A stretch of DNA of 64,000 bases from Cryptomeria japonica (lineage: Eukaryota > Streptophyta > Pinopsida > Cupressales > Cupressaceae), in NCBI RefSeq assembly GCF_030272615.1, contig NC_081410.1, forward strand, positions 569,429,152 to 569,493,151, written 5' to 3'. Position numbers and translations under genes: made by a program. Under the pieces are notes generated by a model. That model was not told the origin of the DNA, did not search any database, and saw only the letters and a list, made by a program, of their open reading frames with translations. This document shows, piece by piece, positions 1 through 10,146 of the stretch. The first letter of the stretch is position 1; every line of letters starts with the position of its first letter.

Positions 1-303
1 CAGCCGTGAAGCTCGCCTTCTTGGAACCCATCTTGGTTCCAAGCCATCGAGGAAACCAAAGGTGAATTTGATTCATATCTTGGATGTAATTTCTTACATC
101 CAAGCCATCCAGGAAATCAAAGGTTAATTTGATTCCTGTCTTGGGTGTAATTTCTTACACCCAAGCCATCCAGGAAATTGAAGGTTAATTTGATTCCTAT
201 CTTGGGTGTAATTTATTACACCCAAGCCATCCAGGAGATCGAAGGTTAATTTGATTCCTTTCTTGGGTGTAATTTCTTAAACCCAAGCCATCCAAGGAAG
301 ACC
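1..303. repeat. 61-bp tandem repeat with a hairpin in every unit
   Basis: Four units start near 61, 122, 183 and 244, each 60-61 bp long, and a more diverged unit lies at about 20-60. Each unit holds an inverted repeat of the form CTTGGGTGTAA / TTACACCCAAG around a 4-base loop, then the linker AGCCATCCAGGAAAT. The hairpin arms vary together in unit 1 (GGATGT with ACATCC), which keeps the pairing. The array may be part of an LTR or leader of an element cut off by the window edge. Function is unknown. Confidence 0.85.
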
Positions 304-1560
304 CTATGTCAATTCCTTGCCTTGGATGATGCATCTCAGAAGAGACCAACCATATCCGTCTCTTCTTGGATGAACTTAGTCAACCAAGCCATAAAAATGT
401 ATATAGATATTCAGTATATATACTGCCTTAGGGATTATCATAATCCCTCCCTTAGACTAAGGGAGTTTCCTCTGTATAGCCTTCAACATGTAATCACATT
501 TATAATACATTTTTGCATTTTATTACTATTTTCCATTCCATAATCCACATTTACATATTCCTGATTTAACATGTATTCCCTAACATATATTCATAAAAAT
601 GTTCATTAACCAATATTCACATTTATTTCTTAACATATATTCCTACTATTCATTGATATGTATTTATTACTTATGTTCATACATATTCATTAACACCTAA
701 GAACCTTTCATTAACATATGTATTCAGCTTGTTCATTACTATATTCCTTAACATATGTATTAGATCGTTCATTACTATATTCATTAATATACGTATTAAG
801 GTATTCATTATTTATATTACTCAACATATGTAATATCATGTTCATCATTCATATTCATTAGTATATATAATATCAAATTGTTCATTACTATGTTCACTAA
901 CATATGTATTAAACTTGTTCATTACGATATTCACCAACATATGTATTGAGTATTTAATTTATATTCATTCACATACGTAATAACATGTTTTATCATTCAT
1001 ATTTATTAACATATCTAATACCATATTCCCTCCATACTTACCTACTGCCGTAGCTTCCAAAACTTCTCTCCAACCACGTAGCAATCCTTCTTCCTTTTTC
1101 CCCATGTTTTCTCCCTCTACTGCGTGCTGTTGCTTTCCCCTTTATACCTCGTGAAGGGATGTACCCCTCCATGGGTTCCCTTCCACATGAAGGGGTACTG
1201 TCGCATCTCTTTGTGCGGGGGTATTCGGGGGGGGGTTTTATTATATATTGAATATTTGATGTTTTAAATATACTAACTATTACATTGACATATATTAAAT
1301 ATTGACATTGTAAATATATTTAATATTAAATAATACTTTCTTTATTATTATATATTAAATTTATTTCCTTTATTATTTTTTATATTAAATACATTGACAT
1401 TTAATAATATATTTAATAATATTTTTCTTTATTATTTTATATATTAGATACATTAATATTTTAATCATTTATTTATATTAACCTTATTTAATTAACAATT
1501 TTTAATGATTTATTTCCTCTTTAGGATATTAACATTATTTAATAATTTGCATCAAGTGAT
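304..1560. other. AT-rich non-coding stretch with degenerate short repeats
   Basis: No credible gene is seen. From about 575 to 1035 there are many imperfect copies of a motif like TTCATTAACATATGTATT, spaced about 35-50 bp. Around 433-470 there are small inverted repeats (AGGGATTATCATAATCCCT and a CCCTTAGACTAAGGG hairpin). From 1250 to 1550 the sequence is TATTAAAT-type low complexity. A short G run lies at about 1225-1237. The stretch is probably decayed retroelement sequence, but no boundaries are visible. Confidence 0.6.
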
Positions 1561-1748
1561 ATCATGGGGGTTATCACCGGAAGAAACATTGGGCTCATGA
1601 CATACCGGTAGGTATGCAAATAAAGGAAGCAATCACCAGTAAGATTTGGGGATATTTCAAAACATTTCAGGAAAACATGAGATAGAAGGAAAGAATATCA
1701 AAGCACATTGTGGAGAAGTACTCCACTGATATATGTTTTATGGTAAAA

Positions 1749-3936
1749 ACTGATGAAATTCTTATGGAAGCAGTAGAACCTAGGATCATATGGATCACTG
1801 AGCTTGGATATGAAGTGGATGATAGCATTTTTTAACTCTATGCAAAATGTTGCTCAGAGCTCCATTGGATGATAAAACAAAACACTTTGGTACTGCTGAG
1901 GAAAAGGCTCTTGAAGTCAAGATTAGCTTCGACAAGAAAATAAGAGAGAAGAAAATAGATAAGATGTTTGCATATATACAAAATGTAATTCATAAGATAG
2001 ACACTCAACTGGGTTCTAGATCCAAACTGGCAAAGGAACCGACAATGGTTACTGTTCTTGAAGTAAAGAGCCCTGAAACTTTCATTTCTTTTGTCACTTC
2101 TGACTCTGATCTAGAGGATAATGAACCTCTACCATTCAAAAGGGTACAAAGAAAGAAAGTTGACCAGCCTCCGGTAGAGGAGAAGAAGGTGGAGCCAAGG
2201 AGGAAGCTTGTGAGAAAAGTGACAAAACTGACTACACCCCCACCTCCAGCAAGGAAACCTATTCAGACGAGGAAACTAGTCACATCCTCTCCAACAACCC
2301 CTAGAAAAAAAGAACAAGAATGATGATGATATTGAATCTGGTAAGGCTACAATGACCTATGCTGAATTGATTGATGAAATAACAAAGGATGGAATTTTGA
2401 AAAATGTATCCGTTAATTATCAAGATTTAGAGGATAATGAGAATAATTAAATTTAAGAGGCAATTTTTTTACATATAGATATATATAAGAAAGCCTTAGT
2501 AGAAATTTTGAAGGAAATTCCTCTATCAATGCAGAATAAATTAGATGTTGGAAGACTTCATGCAGTTAAGAGGGATAGAGAAATTAAGGAAGTAGAACTT
2601 TTGGAAATGTGTGGTTCAATAAACAATGAGGAAAAGAAACGATGCATAGATGTTGCTAACATAACAGTATTTAGTAGAAAAAACCGACAAATAAGCCTAA
2701 TGATGGGCATAGTTAATAAGGTAGTAAATGAGACCAAAGATGGTTGGACCAAATTCTTCCAAAAGAATCCTAATTTTCTCACCTCCCAAGAAGAATTTGT
2801 AAAAGCAACAACTTCCATCATCTCGGAAAGATCTAAAGGGAAAGGTATTTTGGATAGCTCAACTCCAATTTTGAATAAACCGACATAAACTATAACTATA
2901 CAGATACCATCGATAGTAAAGGAGAGTGTACAATCAATACCGACAGAAACAACTTTTGAGCAAGGCAATGTATAGGGTACCGACAACATTATGGATAATA
3001 CTCCACCAACAGTTATAGATACTGCACCAAGTGGTGAAGCCACTAGTGCTAAGGAGGATAAGGCAAAGGGAACTGAGACTATACTGGCAATTAATATTGA
3101 TTCCCTGGCAAAGGTTTTGGAAATTGACACTTCTCAAGTTGAGAAGAAATCAATCACTGGGATGAGTCCAACTAAGTTAGCGATGATGGCTACTCAAAAA
3201 CTAATAAAGGAGGGATCAGAAGACAATGGAATAATAGATCACTCAATCATAGTTTTGCACAGATTAATTCCTGATTGTAAGATTGAAAATGAAGCAAGCC
3301 CTTCTAGCAAGCTTAAGGCATTAACTGAGCACATATCTAACAACTTTCAACCCTTGCAACAAATTTCAGACAGGCAGGCACTTGAGAGATTTACTGTGGC
3401 TAAGAGATTCGCCTTTGACCAAATAATTGAAATAGAGGAAGAAAATTGAAGGAAATTTGATTCTTATTGAGAATTATTTGAAACAGTGTACAAATTTCTA
3501 TAGGGTCTATTGTAACATAGAAATTCTTACAGCTAATGTAGATAGCGGATTAAAGGAATTACATGATAAGATAGCTAACATTGCAAATTATTTTGATGGA
3601 TTGACCTCACTAATAACATCTATTGATGGTCGAATTTTGTCCTTGGAGAACCAAATTTTTTCTTTCGAAAAGGAAAGAGAAAATATCATTTAGAGAGCAA
3701 GGAGTCTTAGAGGATTGGTGAGTCCTAGATTGGATTCACTCAGTGTGCAAAATAAAGAATGTATGTATATGATTTTTAAGCCCACACCGACAGAAGTCAA
3801 GGAGAAGGAAACATTTTCATACTTACTGAGTGGACTTGTATCTATATCTAAAACCTTCAGAATCGGTTGGGATACATTTTTAAAGTTTCTAGACAAGGTT
3901 TACCTGGACATTTTGAAATTGGTTAAGCTCCGGTAA
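1749..3936 (+). pseudogene. Decayed ORF between pol position and PPT of Copia-1, unknown family
   Basis: Open pieces at 1847-2323, 2508-2888, 2991-3449, 3457-3693 and 3715-3936 form one broken reading path on the + strand. Frame changes lie near 1835, 2319 and 3450, and several stops interrupt it. The predicted protein is highly charged. It has a basic, proline- and threonine-rich stretch (about 2160-2320, including TTPPPPARKP) and then helical, lysine-rich parts. No RT, RNase H, integrase, zinc knuckle or protease motif is seen. The polypurine tract follows at 4123, so the ORF sits where copia elements normally end pol. In Sireviruses this slot holds an env-like or extra ORF, so that is one possible reading. 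No homologue was recognised, and no clear membrane segment is seen. Confidence 0.45.
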
Positions 3937-4122
3937 AATTATTTTGCATAGATTCTTTCAATTCTTTCACCATTCTTTGACATTGATGCCAAAGGGGGAG
4001 TGTATATAATGTGAAAAATATCAGACAAAAATATATCTGAAGGAGTGTATTGCTCAGGGGGACCATACTTCAGGTTGAACCAGTAAGGAATCCATTTTTC
4101 ACATGAGTGTTGCCCTCAATGC

Positions 4123-4135
4123 CAAAGGGGGAGAT
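4123..4135 (+). other. Polypurine tract of Copia-1
   Basis: CAAAGGGGGAGAT lies directly before an LTR start TGTTGG. The same tract precedes the LTRs of Copia-2 and Copia-3 in this window. It primes plus-strand DNA synthesis in copia elements. Confidence 0.8.
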
Positions 4136-4985
4136 TGTTGGAAATTGACACTCATTGGATTCATAAGTTGTCATTGATGGCAACAAGATTCAACATGGAA
4201 TCTTGGTTACTCAGCATCAAGATTCATATAGAATCTTACATAGGCATACATCGGCACTAGGAGGAATTCACCAGCATTGGAGTATCCAGGGTTACACAGG
4301 CATCGGCGCCGACACTAGCATCTAGCACTTTGGTGAAGCTGGCGTTAGGCTTGGACCCAAAGGAAGTTTTATTTGTAAAATCATTTTGTAATTATTGTAT
4401 AAGGCCAACATTGTATATCTTTTGTAATGTATTGTAAGCCGAAATAAGGCATATTGTTTGTGAAGGATATATAGGCCAGTCTCCTAGGTCATTTTGAATG
4501 AAAGTGACATAGGAGGATAATAGAAGAACTATATAATGCAAATTATATGTATGCAGATCATTTGTATGTGAATGTTATATTATGCAATGATTTGTAGATA
4601 GTTTGGAAGGCATTCTCGGAGGAGAAGAGATACCAGTAGGGTTTATGAACGAGTATAAAGTAGAACTATAACCGAAACTCTTTTTGGCATAGCAGATGCA
4701 TTTTGTGAGTTCACCAATATTGTTTTATTTCAGCAGAAGCTTGTAGTCAGTGAGACTCTTTTGTGGTGAGCAGTGTGCTTTCCTACATGTGCAGGCCCCC
4801 ATTTTATGTAATATCCTTTCATATGGCTAGTGAACTGATATTGTGGGTCACAAATCCCACCGTGGTTTTTCCTCTTTGAGGTTTTCCACATATAAATTAT
4901 GTGTGTTATGGTGTTCATTTATGTGGGTGGTTTATTTTCTTCAAGTTATATAATTATTCATTTACCGATTTATATGTGTATGTTT

Positions 4986-6335
4986 TTTATTAAGGAAAAT
5001 CAAGTTTTAAGGGACCTGAAATCTACTTACAAAATGAAGGATGAGCATGAAAGAAACTAGAGAAGACAAAACCTAGACTAGAAAAGATGCCAAAAAACCA
5101 GTAGAAAAACCAGCAGCTACAAAGAAAGGACAACATAGAGCCAGTAAGAAACTGGCATCCAAAAACCTACATTAAATATCAAATAAAAACTTTAATGGAC
5201 TCCTCTACATTCTTAACCAACAACATCATGGCCTTAGTGGCTTCTCTCAGATCTTTTTTCTCCTACTTCAGCTGGATATCTTTCATCTTTGTCTCCAAAT
5301 CACTGGTTGTCTACCTGGTCCTTTGCCTAGAGATTTGTGGAGTAGAGCTAGAGGTCGGAAAATCATCAATGATAACCATATCCTTATTCTAATTTTTCCT
5401 CTCCAAGTGATCCACCAAGGCATTCATATTTTGAGATGAGATCCTCAAGACCTCAAGACTATGGTTCTTAAAAATTTTCAATGCCTTCTTAGTTTTAGCA
5501 AACCGATTGATGATAATTTTATTATCAGCCTTGGTTTTATCTTTGACAATTCTAATCACATCTTCTAGGTGTTTCAAGTCACCTTTTATAAGATCCTTCT
5601 CTAACAAGTCCTGCATTTTAATTTCATCCTCTACTTCATTGGTTTCCCCCTCCGCACTCTTTTTCCCCGAATTAGTATCCTTGATCAAACTATGAATCTT
5701 ATACTCTAGGTCTCTCTGTATGTTGGTAATATTCCGAATAACCCACTTCTAAAAATTAAAAAACTCTAGTGTGCAATTTTGAGTAGCATTCAAGATGGTG
5801 TTCACCATGTCCCTTCCCTACTCAGAGCTCATAGAATTAGGGTTATCTTCCTCCATGGAATTCTGGGCAACATTCCTGCTATTTGAAGCCATAGGGTTAG
5901 AATCAGGGTTTTCAGTATAAACATCTCTTTTCCCTTCCTCCTCTTATCCAACATCCTCTTTCTTCTCACTTTCTAGATCAATATCTGCCTCCTTCCCCTG
6001 TTCCTCCTCCATACCATCAACCACATCCGTGTCCACTTTGTAAATGTCAGCCCTTCCTTTTTTATGGATAGTTACATTAGACAAATCATCTTCAGACTTA
6101 GAGTCATCACGACTCTCTGAAATATGAGCATTTGTCACTAGATTGTCATCTTTGCTAACCCTAGCTTTTTCCTTCAAGTGTTCGTAAATGAGGAGAATAA
6201 TCCCTTGATGGGATATGGGGTAAGATTTGGGCTTTTTGGCATGGTCAGCCAAGCTCTCATTCAAGGAGGATGCTAAATAAAAGGGCAGAGAAATCTTGAC
6301 CCCATGGCGGAAATGATTAAGGGTAAAATCCTATC
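4986..6335 (-). mobile_element. Retroposon-like insertion inside the Copia-1 LTR
   Basis: This block separates the two recognisable parts of the Copia-1 LTR. Read on the minus strand it carries a decayed ORF and ends at about 4985 with a short A-run (AATAAAAAAC), like the 3' end of a LINE or other poly(A) retroposon. No reverse transcriptase is seen, no clear target duplication was found, and both edges are approximate. The family is unknown. Confidence 0.4.
5389..6264 (-). pseudogene. Decayed acidic and coiled-coil ORF in the retroposon-like insertion
   Basis: Two open pieces lie on the minus strand, 6264-5944 (106 codons) and 5688-5389 (99 codons). Several stops lie between them. The first is very acidic at its end (runs of E and D around residues 85-105). 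The second has a lysine-rich, heptad-like stretch that suggests a coiled coil (DLLEKDLIKGDLKHLEDVI). No catalytic motif is visible. The pieces could belong to an ORF1-like RNA-binding protein of a retroposon or to an unknown element gene. The function cannot be named. Confidence 0.35.
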
Positions 6336-6393
6336 TTACCGACATAACACTGATTCATCCCCCCCCCACTCTCAGTGTTCTTGGATCCCAACA

Positions 6394-6440
6394 CCTTGCT
6401 CCCAATACTAAAATGTAAACTCGTTACTCCAAAATGATTA
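6394..6440 (-). mobile_element. Left part of an older copia LTR fragment
   Basis: This short piece lies between the end of the Copia-1 LTR and the Tat-1 target duplication. With 22666-22776 it forms the remains of a copia LTR read on the minus strand, into which both Copia-1 and Tat-1 inserted. Confidence 0.4.
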
Positions 6441-6445
6441 CCTGT
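6441..6445. repeat. Target-site duplication of Tat-1, left copy
   Basis: CCTGT flanks the left LTR, and the identical CCTGT lies at 22661-22665 after the right LTR. Confidence 0.95.
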
Positions 6446-7229
6446 TGTGTATGGTGAAAATGGATAACAATAATAACAATATTGAAAGGCTAAATGAATT
6501 CAACCACAAAACCCTAGCCTAACAATCAACAAAGATCCACCATAACATATGAAGATTACCTAAGACAATGCAAATCACATGAAATCACAAAGATTATACC
6601 ATCACATGTCCAATAGGGTTTTGATCTCCATTCTTCCTATCTCCATTGATCTTGCTTGATATATTTGCTCTCAGATTTTATATGCACAAGAGCTCAACAA
6701 AGAACGGAATGTGGTTGCAAGTAGGATCGTAGTGTAGTCAAAATGATCATTAGAATGCTTCATTAGGGTCAGTGATTAGGGTTTGATAGTGAAGAAGACA
6801 TCTCCTTAAATAGAAGACACAATATGAAATGGAGGGATAAGATTGAGAGGTGTAAAAGGAGGTCGGCTAGGATTAGAGGGTAGGTATAAGAAATAGTAAA
6901 ATAATGAAAGGGGTAGGTAGTGTATGAGTTAAGAGATGAATGACATGTGTCATGTGTAGAAAAGGTTAATGAATTAATTAAATAAATAAAGATTTATTTA
7001 ATTAATAGTAGAAGTGGGATAATTAAATAAATTAAATATTTATTTAATTTAGGAAGAGGACAATTTAAATAAATAAATGTATTTATTTAAATGAGAAATA
7101 AGGCTAGAAGAGGATAAATGAATTAATTAAATAAATAAGGATTTATTTAATTAATAGAAGAATTAAGCTTAGATAATTAAATAAATAAAATATTTATTTA
7201 ATTAGACTGGACAATTTTAGGTGTCTACA
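6446..7229 (-). repeat. Tat-1 3' LTR (left copy)
   Basis: On the + strand it runs from TGTGTATGGTG to GGTGTCTACA. In element sense it starts TGTAGACACC. It matches 21877-22660 over its full length. Five AT-rich palindromes of TTAATTAAATAAAT type lie at about 6976-7205. Confidence 0.95.
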
Positions 7230-7243
7230 TTTTGCCCCTCTTT
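7230..7243 (-). other. Polypurine tract of Tat-1
   Basis: In element sense this is AAAGAGGGGCAAAA, directly before the LTR start TGTAGACACC. The same tract and LTR edge recur at 28282-28295 in Tat-2. Confidence 0.85.
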
Positions 7244-7451
7244 GAGACAATGCGGCTTGTCGCGTTGTTTCAAAGAAGATAAGATGAACTGATACAGAGT
7301 TGCCCCAGAATGGGAATGATATGCCCCCTCGAGAGATTGGATGAAAAAGTCTAGAAAGATTGCAAACAATCTCTCGATAAGAAAGAAAGGCTAGAATGGA
7401 ATGGGCGAATAAAGTGACAAAGTCATGGGATAATGAAGACTGACTCGAGAA

Positions 7452-7640
7452 ATGAAGGCGAGGGCTAGGGTAGGCTATAAGATAGACCGCGGGCAAAAGA
7501 CATCCTCATTGTCATCTACACCTTCACGAGATCACAGTGCAGAGCGAGAAAAGGAGCAGCAACAGTCAGCAGCGATAGCCTTCGTACACAGATTCGACCG
7601 CGTTCGCCGATTTCAGAGACCAGCAGAGGCAGGAGAGCCG
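7452..7640 (+). CDS. Possible first exon of the antisense PMD gene in Tat-1
   Basis: An ATG at 7452 opens a 63-codon frame rich in arginine, glutamate and glutamine. It ends at a strong plant-type splice donor, GCCG/GTAAGTACC, at 7640/7641. A good acceptor, TTGTCTTTTTAG, ends at 8247. Joining the two sites keeps phase 0 and enters the PMD frame at 8248. No homology was recognised for this exon, so it rests only on the splice signals and frame. The alternative is that the PMD frame starts at the ATG at 8185 and reads through the TAG at 8245, or that translation starts at 8269. Confidence 0.35.
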
Positions 7641-8247
7641 GTAAGTACCACCAAACCTCTTCGTACTTTGACGCATTCAATTTTGTCATTAATGCATGCT
7701 AGGTAATATAATAAATGTGCATTTATGTCATGTAAGCGCGTTTGTGTCAGTCAAGTGTGTTTGTGTTGAAAAATGCAAGTTTGGTCTTCGAGGTCAAATT
7801 GGCAGTTCTGTGATGAACATACGCTGTCGATTGGATAAGCTGCTAAGAGGATACACTCAAGCAGGTCCTCTAGGAAGACTAGGATAGATCAAGGCACTTT
7901 GTGATGAACAGGGAGTACCCCAAAGTATGAGCAGCACTTTGTGATGAACAGGGAGTGCAAAATGTGAGTAACACTTTGTGATGAACAGGGAATGTCACAC
8001 ACGTAGTACTTTGTGATGAACAGGGAGCACTACTAGGATAAATAGCAACACTTTGTGATGAACAGTGAGTGTCACTAGAATAGATAAAAATATGCATTTA
8101 GATAGCGAGTAGCATTTTGTGATGAACAGGGAATGCCACCATGACTGACATGATTGATTTGTTTGACTGCAAGAGTATTTGCCTATGCTAGAGTCACGGG
8201 AGAGATTCCCGTCCACACAGAGGTTGCGACCTGAGTTGTCTTTTTAG
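7641..8247 (+). other. Possible intron upstream of the PMD frame
   Basis: It is bounded by GTAAGT at 7641 and TTTTTAG at 8245-8247. The 22-bp repeat array sits inside it. Splicing is predicted from the sites and the matching phase only. Confidence 0.35.
7894..8135. repeat. Six-copy interspersed 22-bp repeat
   Basis: Copies of CACTTTGTGATGAACAGGGA with small changes begin at about 7894, 7934, 7972, 8008, 8049 and 8113. A partial copy lies at about 7809 (TGTGATGAACATA). The spacers of roughly 15-40 bp are not conserved. The array is in the region between the Tat-1 3' LTR and the PMD frame. Confidence 0.9.
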
Positions 8248-10146
8248 GATAGAGCTGCCATCGAGGAGATGGGTTTGAGACACGTATTGTATGTGCCTGA
8301 GTTTCGGGCAAACATGGGTTTGCTGACTGCGCTGGCTGAGAGATGGCATTCAGAGACATGCACATTTCATTTGCCGATGGGTGAGATGACAGTCACCCTC
8401 GAGGATGTCTACCGAATTCTGCGGATACCGATTGATGGAGAGCTGATTCCATATGATCGTGATGGAGACAGGGAGGCACTGAGATGGGTATTCCAGGATC
8501 CCGGACTAGAGATGAGAGCAGGGCATGTGGCATGGGATACCATGACTGCGACAGGGTTAGCTTTGCTAGCTGTGATTGGAGGAGCCATCAGTGGTTTCCT
8601 GTGTCCGGACAGGGCGACACGGGGGTTGGCAGTGGGCTGGGGAGGAGCACTGGAGACATTGGTTACACATCACACCAGATATGCATGGGGTCCATGTGTG
8701 TTGGCACACCTGTATTATGAGCTTCACCAGTTTGTCTACCATGGATCAGTGGGACTGGGTTGTGGAGTGACACTTCTGCAGGTTTGGGCATATGAGCATC
8801 TGCCTGTCACACGACCGATACACTTCAGAGGCAGGGGTCATGGACGGAGTTTTGTTCATCTGTATGACATGATCACGTCACAGCCTCGGATTGGCAGGTT
8901 AGAGTATTGGCGGCGAGTGATAGATGACATTGATGTCATCATCTGGAGGCCGTATCTGGGGTGCGAGGAGTGGGAGGATGATGCAGTGGAGCTGCCTTAC
9001 ACCTTCAGGAGCAGATATTTGATTGGGCAGACACCCTATATATTAGAGAGACAGCTGGTGGACAGGGTTGGCCGACAGTTTGGCCGGATCCAGCGGATGC
9101 CACGAGGCTTGAGTATGTATGCCCGTACAGTCAGGGATCAGGCGCAGTTTGGACCGCTGTTGTCATATGATTAGGTAGTTACACAGCTGGCAGAGATGGT
9201 GCCCCTACCTTGGGATATGTGGCCAGAGATTGAAGATGCAGGTATGGATGCAGAGTACTCGGCATACTAGGCAGAGCATCCGTTCCCACGGTTGACAGAT
9301 CCAGGAGAGCTACTGGAGGGAGAGGTAGGAGGAGATGATGATGATGATGGCAGAGGCAATGGGGGTAGAGGCCGACAGAGGTGGAGGGGAGTAGTTGGGG
9401 AGAGGAGGGTGGCACCTCAGAGGGAGGGTGGACAGGAGGGATAGGCTCAGGTGGTGAGGGGTCGCGGTGGAGTGCCCCTGTAGGTACTAGCAGCACAGGA
9501 TCCTAGGGCACAGGGACAGAGACAGGGACAGGTACAGGGACAGGTGCAGGTGCCTAGGCATGCACAGAGACAGGTACAGGGACCTAGACATGTACTGAGA
9601 TAGGTATAGGGATAGGTACAAGAGTTGGCACCTACAGAGGGAGAGCCACAAGCAGAGGCAGAGGGTGGGGATCCAGAGGAGGATGAGTTGATTGAGCTCA
9701 GGGAGATCTGTCAGGGCCAGGCAGACGAGATCCAGGAGTTGGAGAGGGAGAGGGACCGACTCAGGACCCGGCTCAGGGATACTGAGCGGGAGATGGATCA
9801 GGCAATTCAGCGCTACATTGAGGCTGAGACAGCACTGAGGGCAGGGAGGCAGGCGGTGGAGGACACAGGAGCAGGCTACGCATATGTCCTACGAGCCGGA
9901 GAGGAGATTGCCTACTGGAGGGACCTGTATTATGGTGTCGTGCCAGCAGATCAGTGGGCGAGGAGCTTCCATAGACCATCGCGGACAGCGACAGCTACGG
10001 GAGGGAGCCGGAGGAGACAGGCATCGAGTGGTGGGGTCATGGGTCCTCCTCCACCACCAGACAGGCAGGGTGATCCTAGAGCGGGTCCGTCTAGAGCTCA
10101 GATTCCATCGAGGCCAGGCGGCTCCGAGGGAGGGAGTTCATCATAG
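8248..10146 (+). pseudogene. Antisense plant mobile domain (PMD) gene of Tat-1, stop-interrupted
   Basis: The first open part, 8269-9174, gives 301 residues with the PMD signature: LLTALAERW..ETCTFHLP (18-36), GEMTVTLEDVYRILRIPIDG (38-57), WGPCVLAHLYYELH (140-153) and LLQVWAYEHLP (169-179). This fold is known from the host proteins MAIN and MAIL and from plant transposable elements. The same frame continues to 10146 through seven TAG stops at 9172, 9268, 9442, 9481, 9601, 9607 and 9613. They cluster in an acidic, glycine- and glutamine-rich linker. The end part (9625-10146) has a coiled coil (ELERERDRLRTRLRDTEREM) and a basic, proline-rich tail. The gene lies opposite to gag-pol, where Tat elements often carry an antisense ORF. 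Its role in the element is unknown. Confidence 0.75.

Larger units (their letters stand above)
4136..6393 (+). mobile_element. Copia-1 LTR (3' LTR), split by an insertion
   Basis: The LTR starts TGTTGGAAATTGACAC right after the polypurine tract. It ends near 6350-6393 with the C-run and CTCTCAGTG typical of the copia LTRs here, finishing GATCCCAACA. The middle (about 4986-6335) is unrelated sequence on the other strand, so the LTR proper is about 0.9 kb. The base after the LTR begins CCTTG. The matching left duplication and the 5' LTR are not in the window. Confidence 0.7.

Noticed and set aside
2558-3130. 190-codon minus-strand frame with hydrophobic segments
   Set aside because: It lies opposite to the better supported + strand ORF of Copia-1 and looks like its shadow.
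7894-8135. Direct repeats with unrelated spacers, CRISPR-like at first sight
   Set aside because: The sequence is a plant retrotransposon, the repeats are imperfect, spacing is uneven (36-64 bp) and there are no cas genes.
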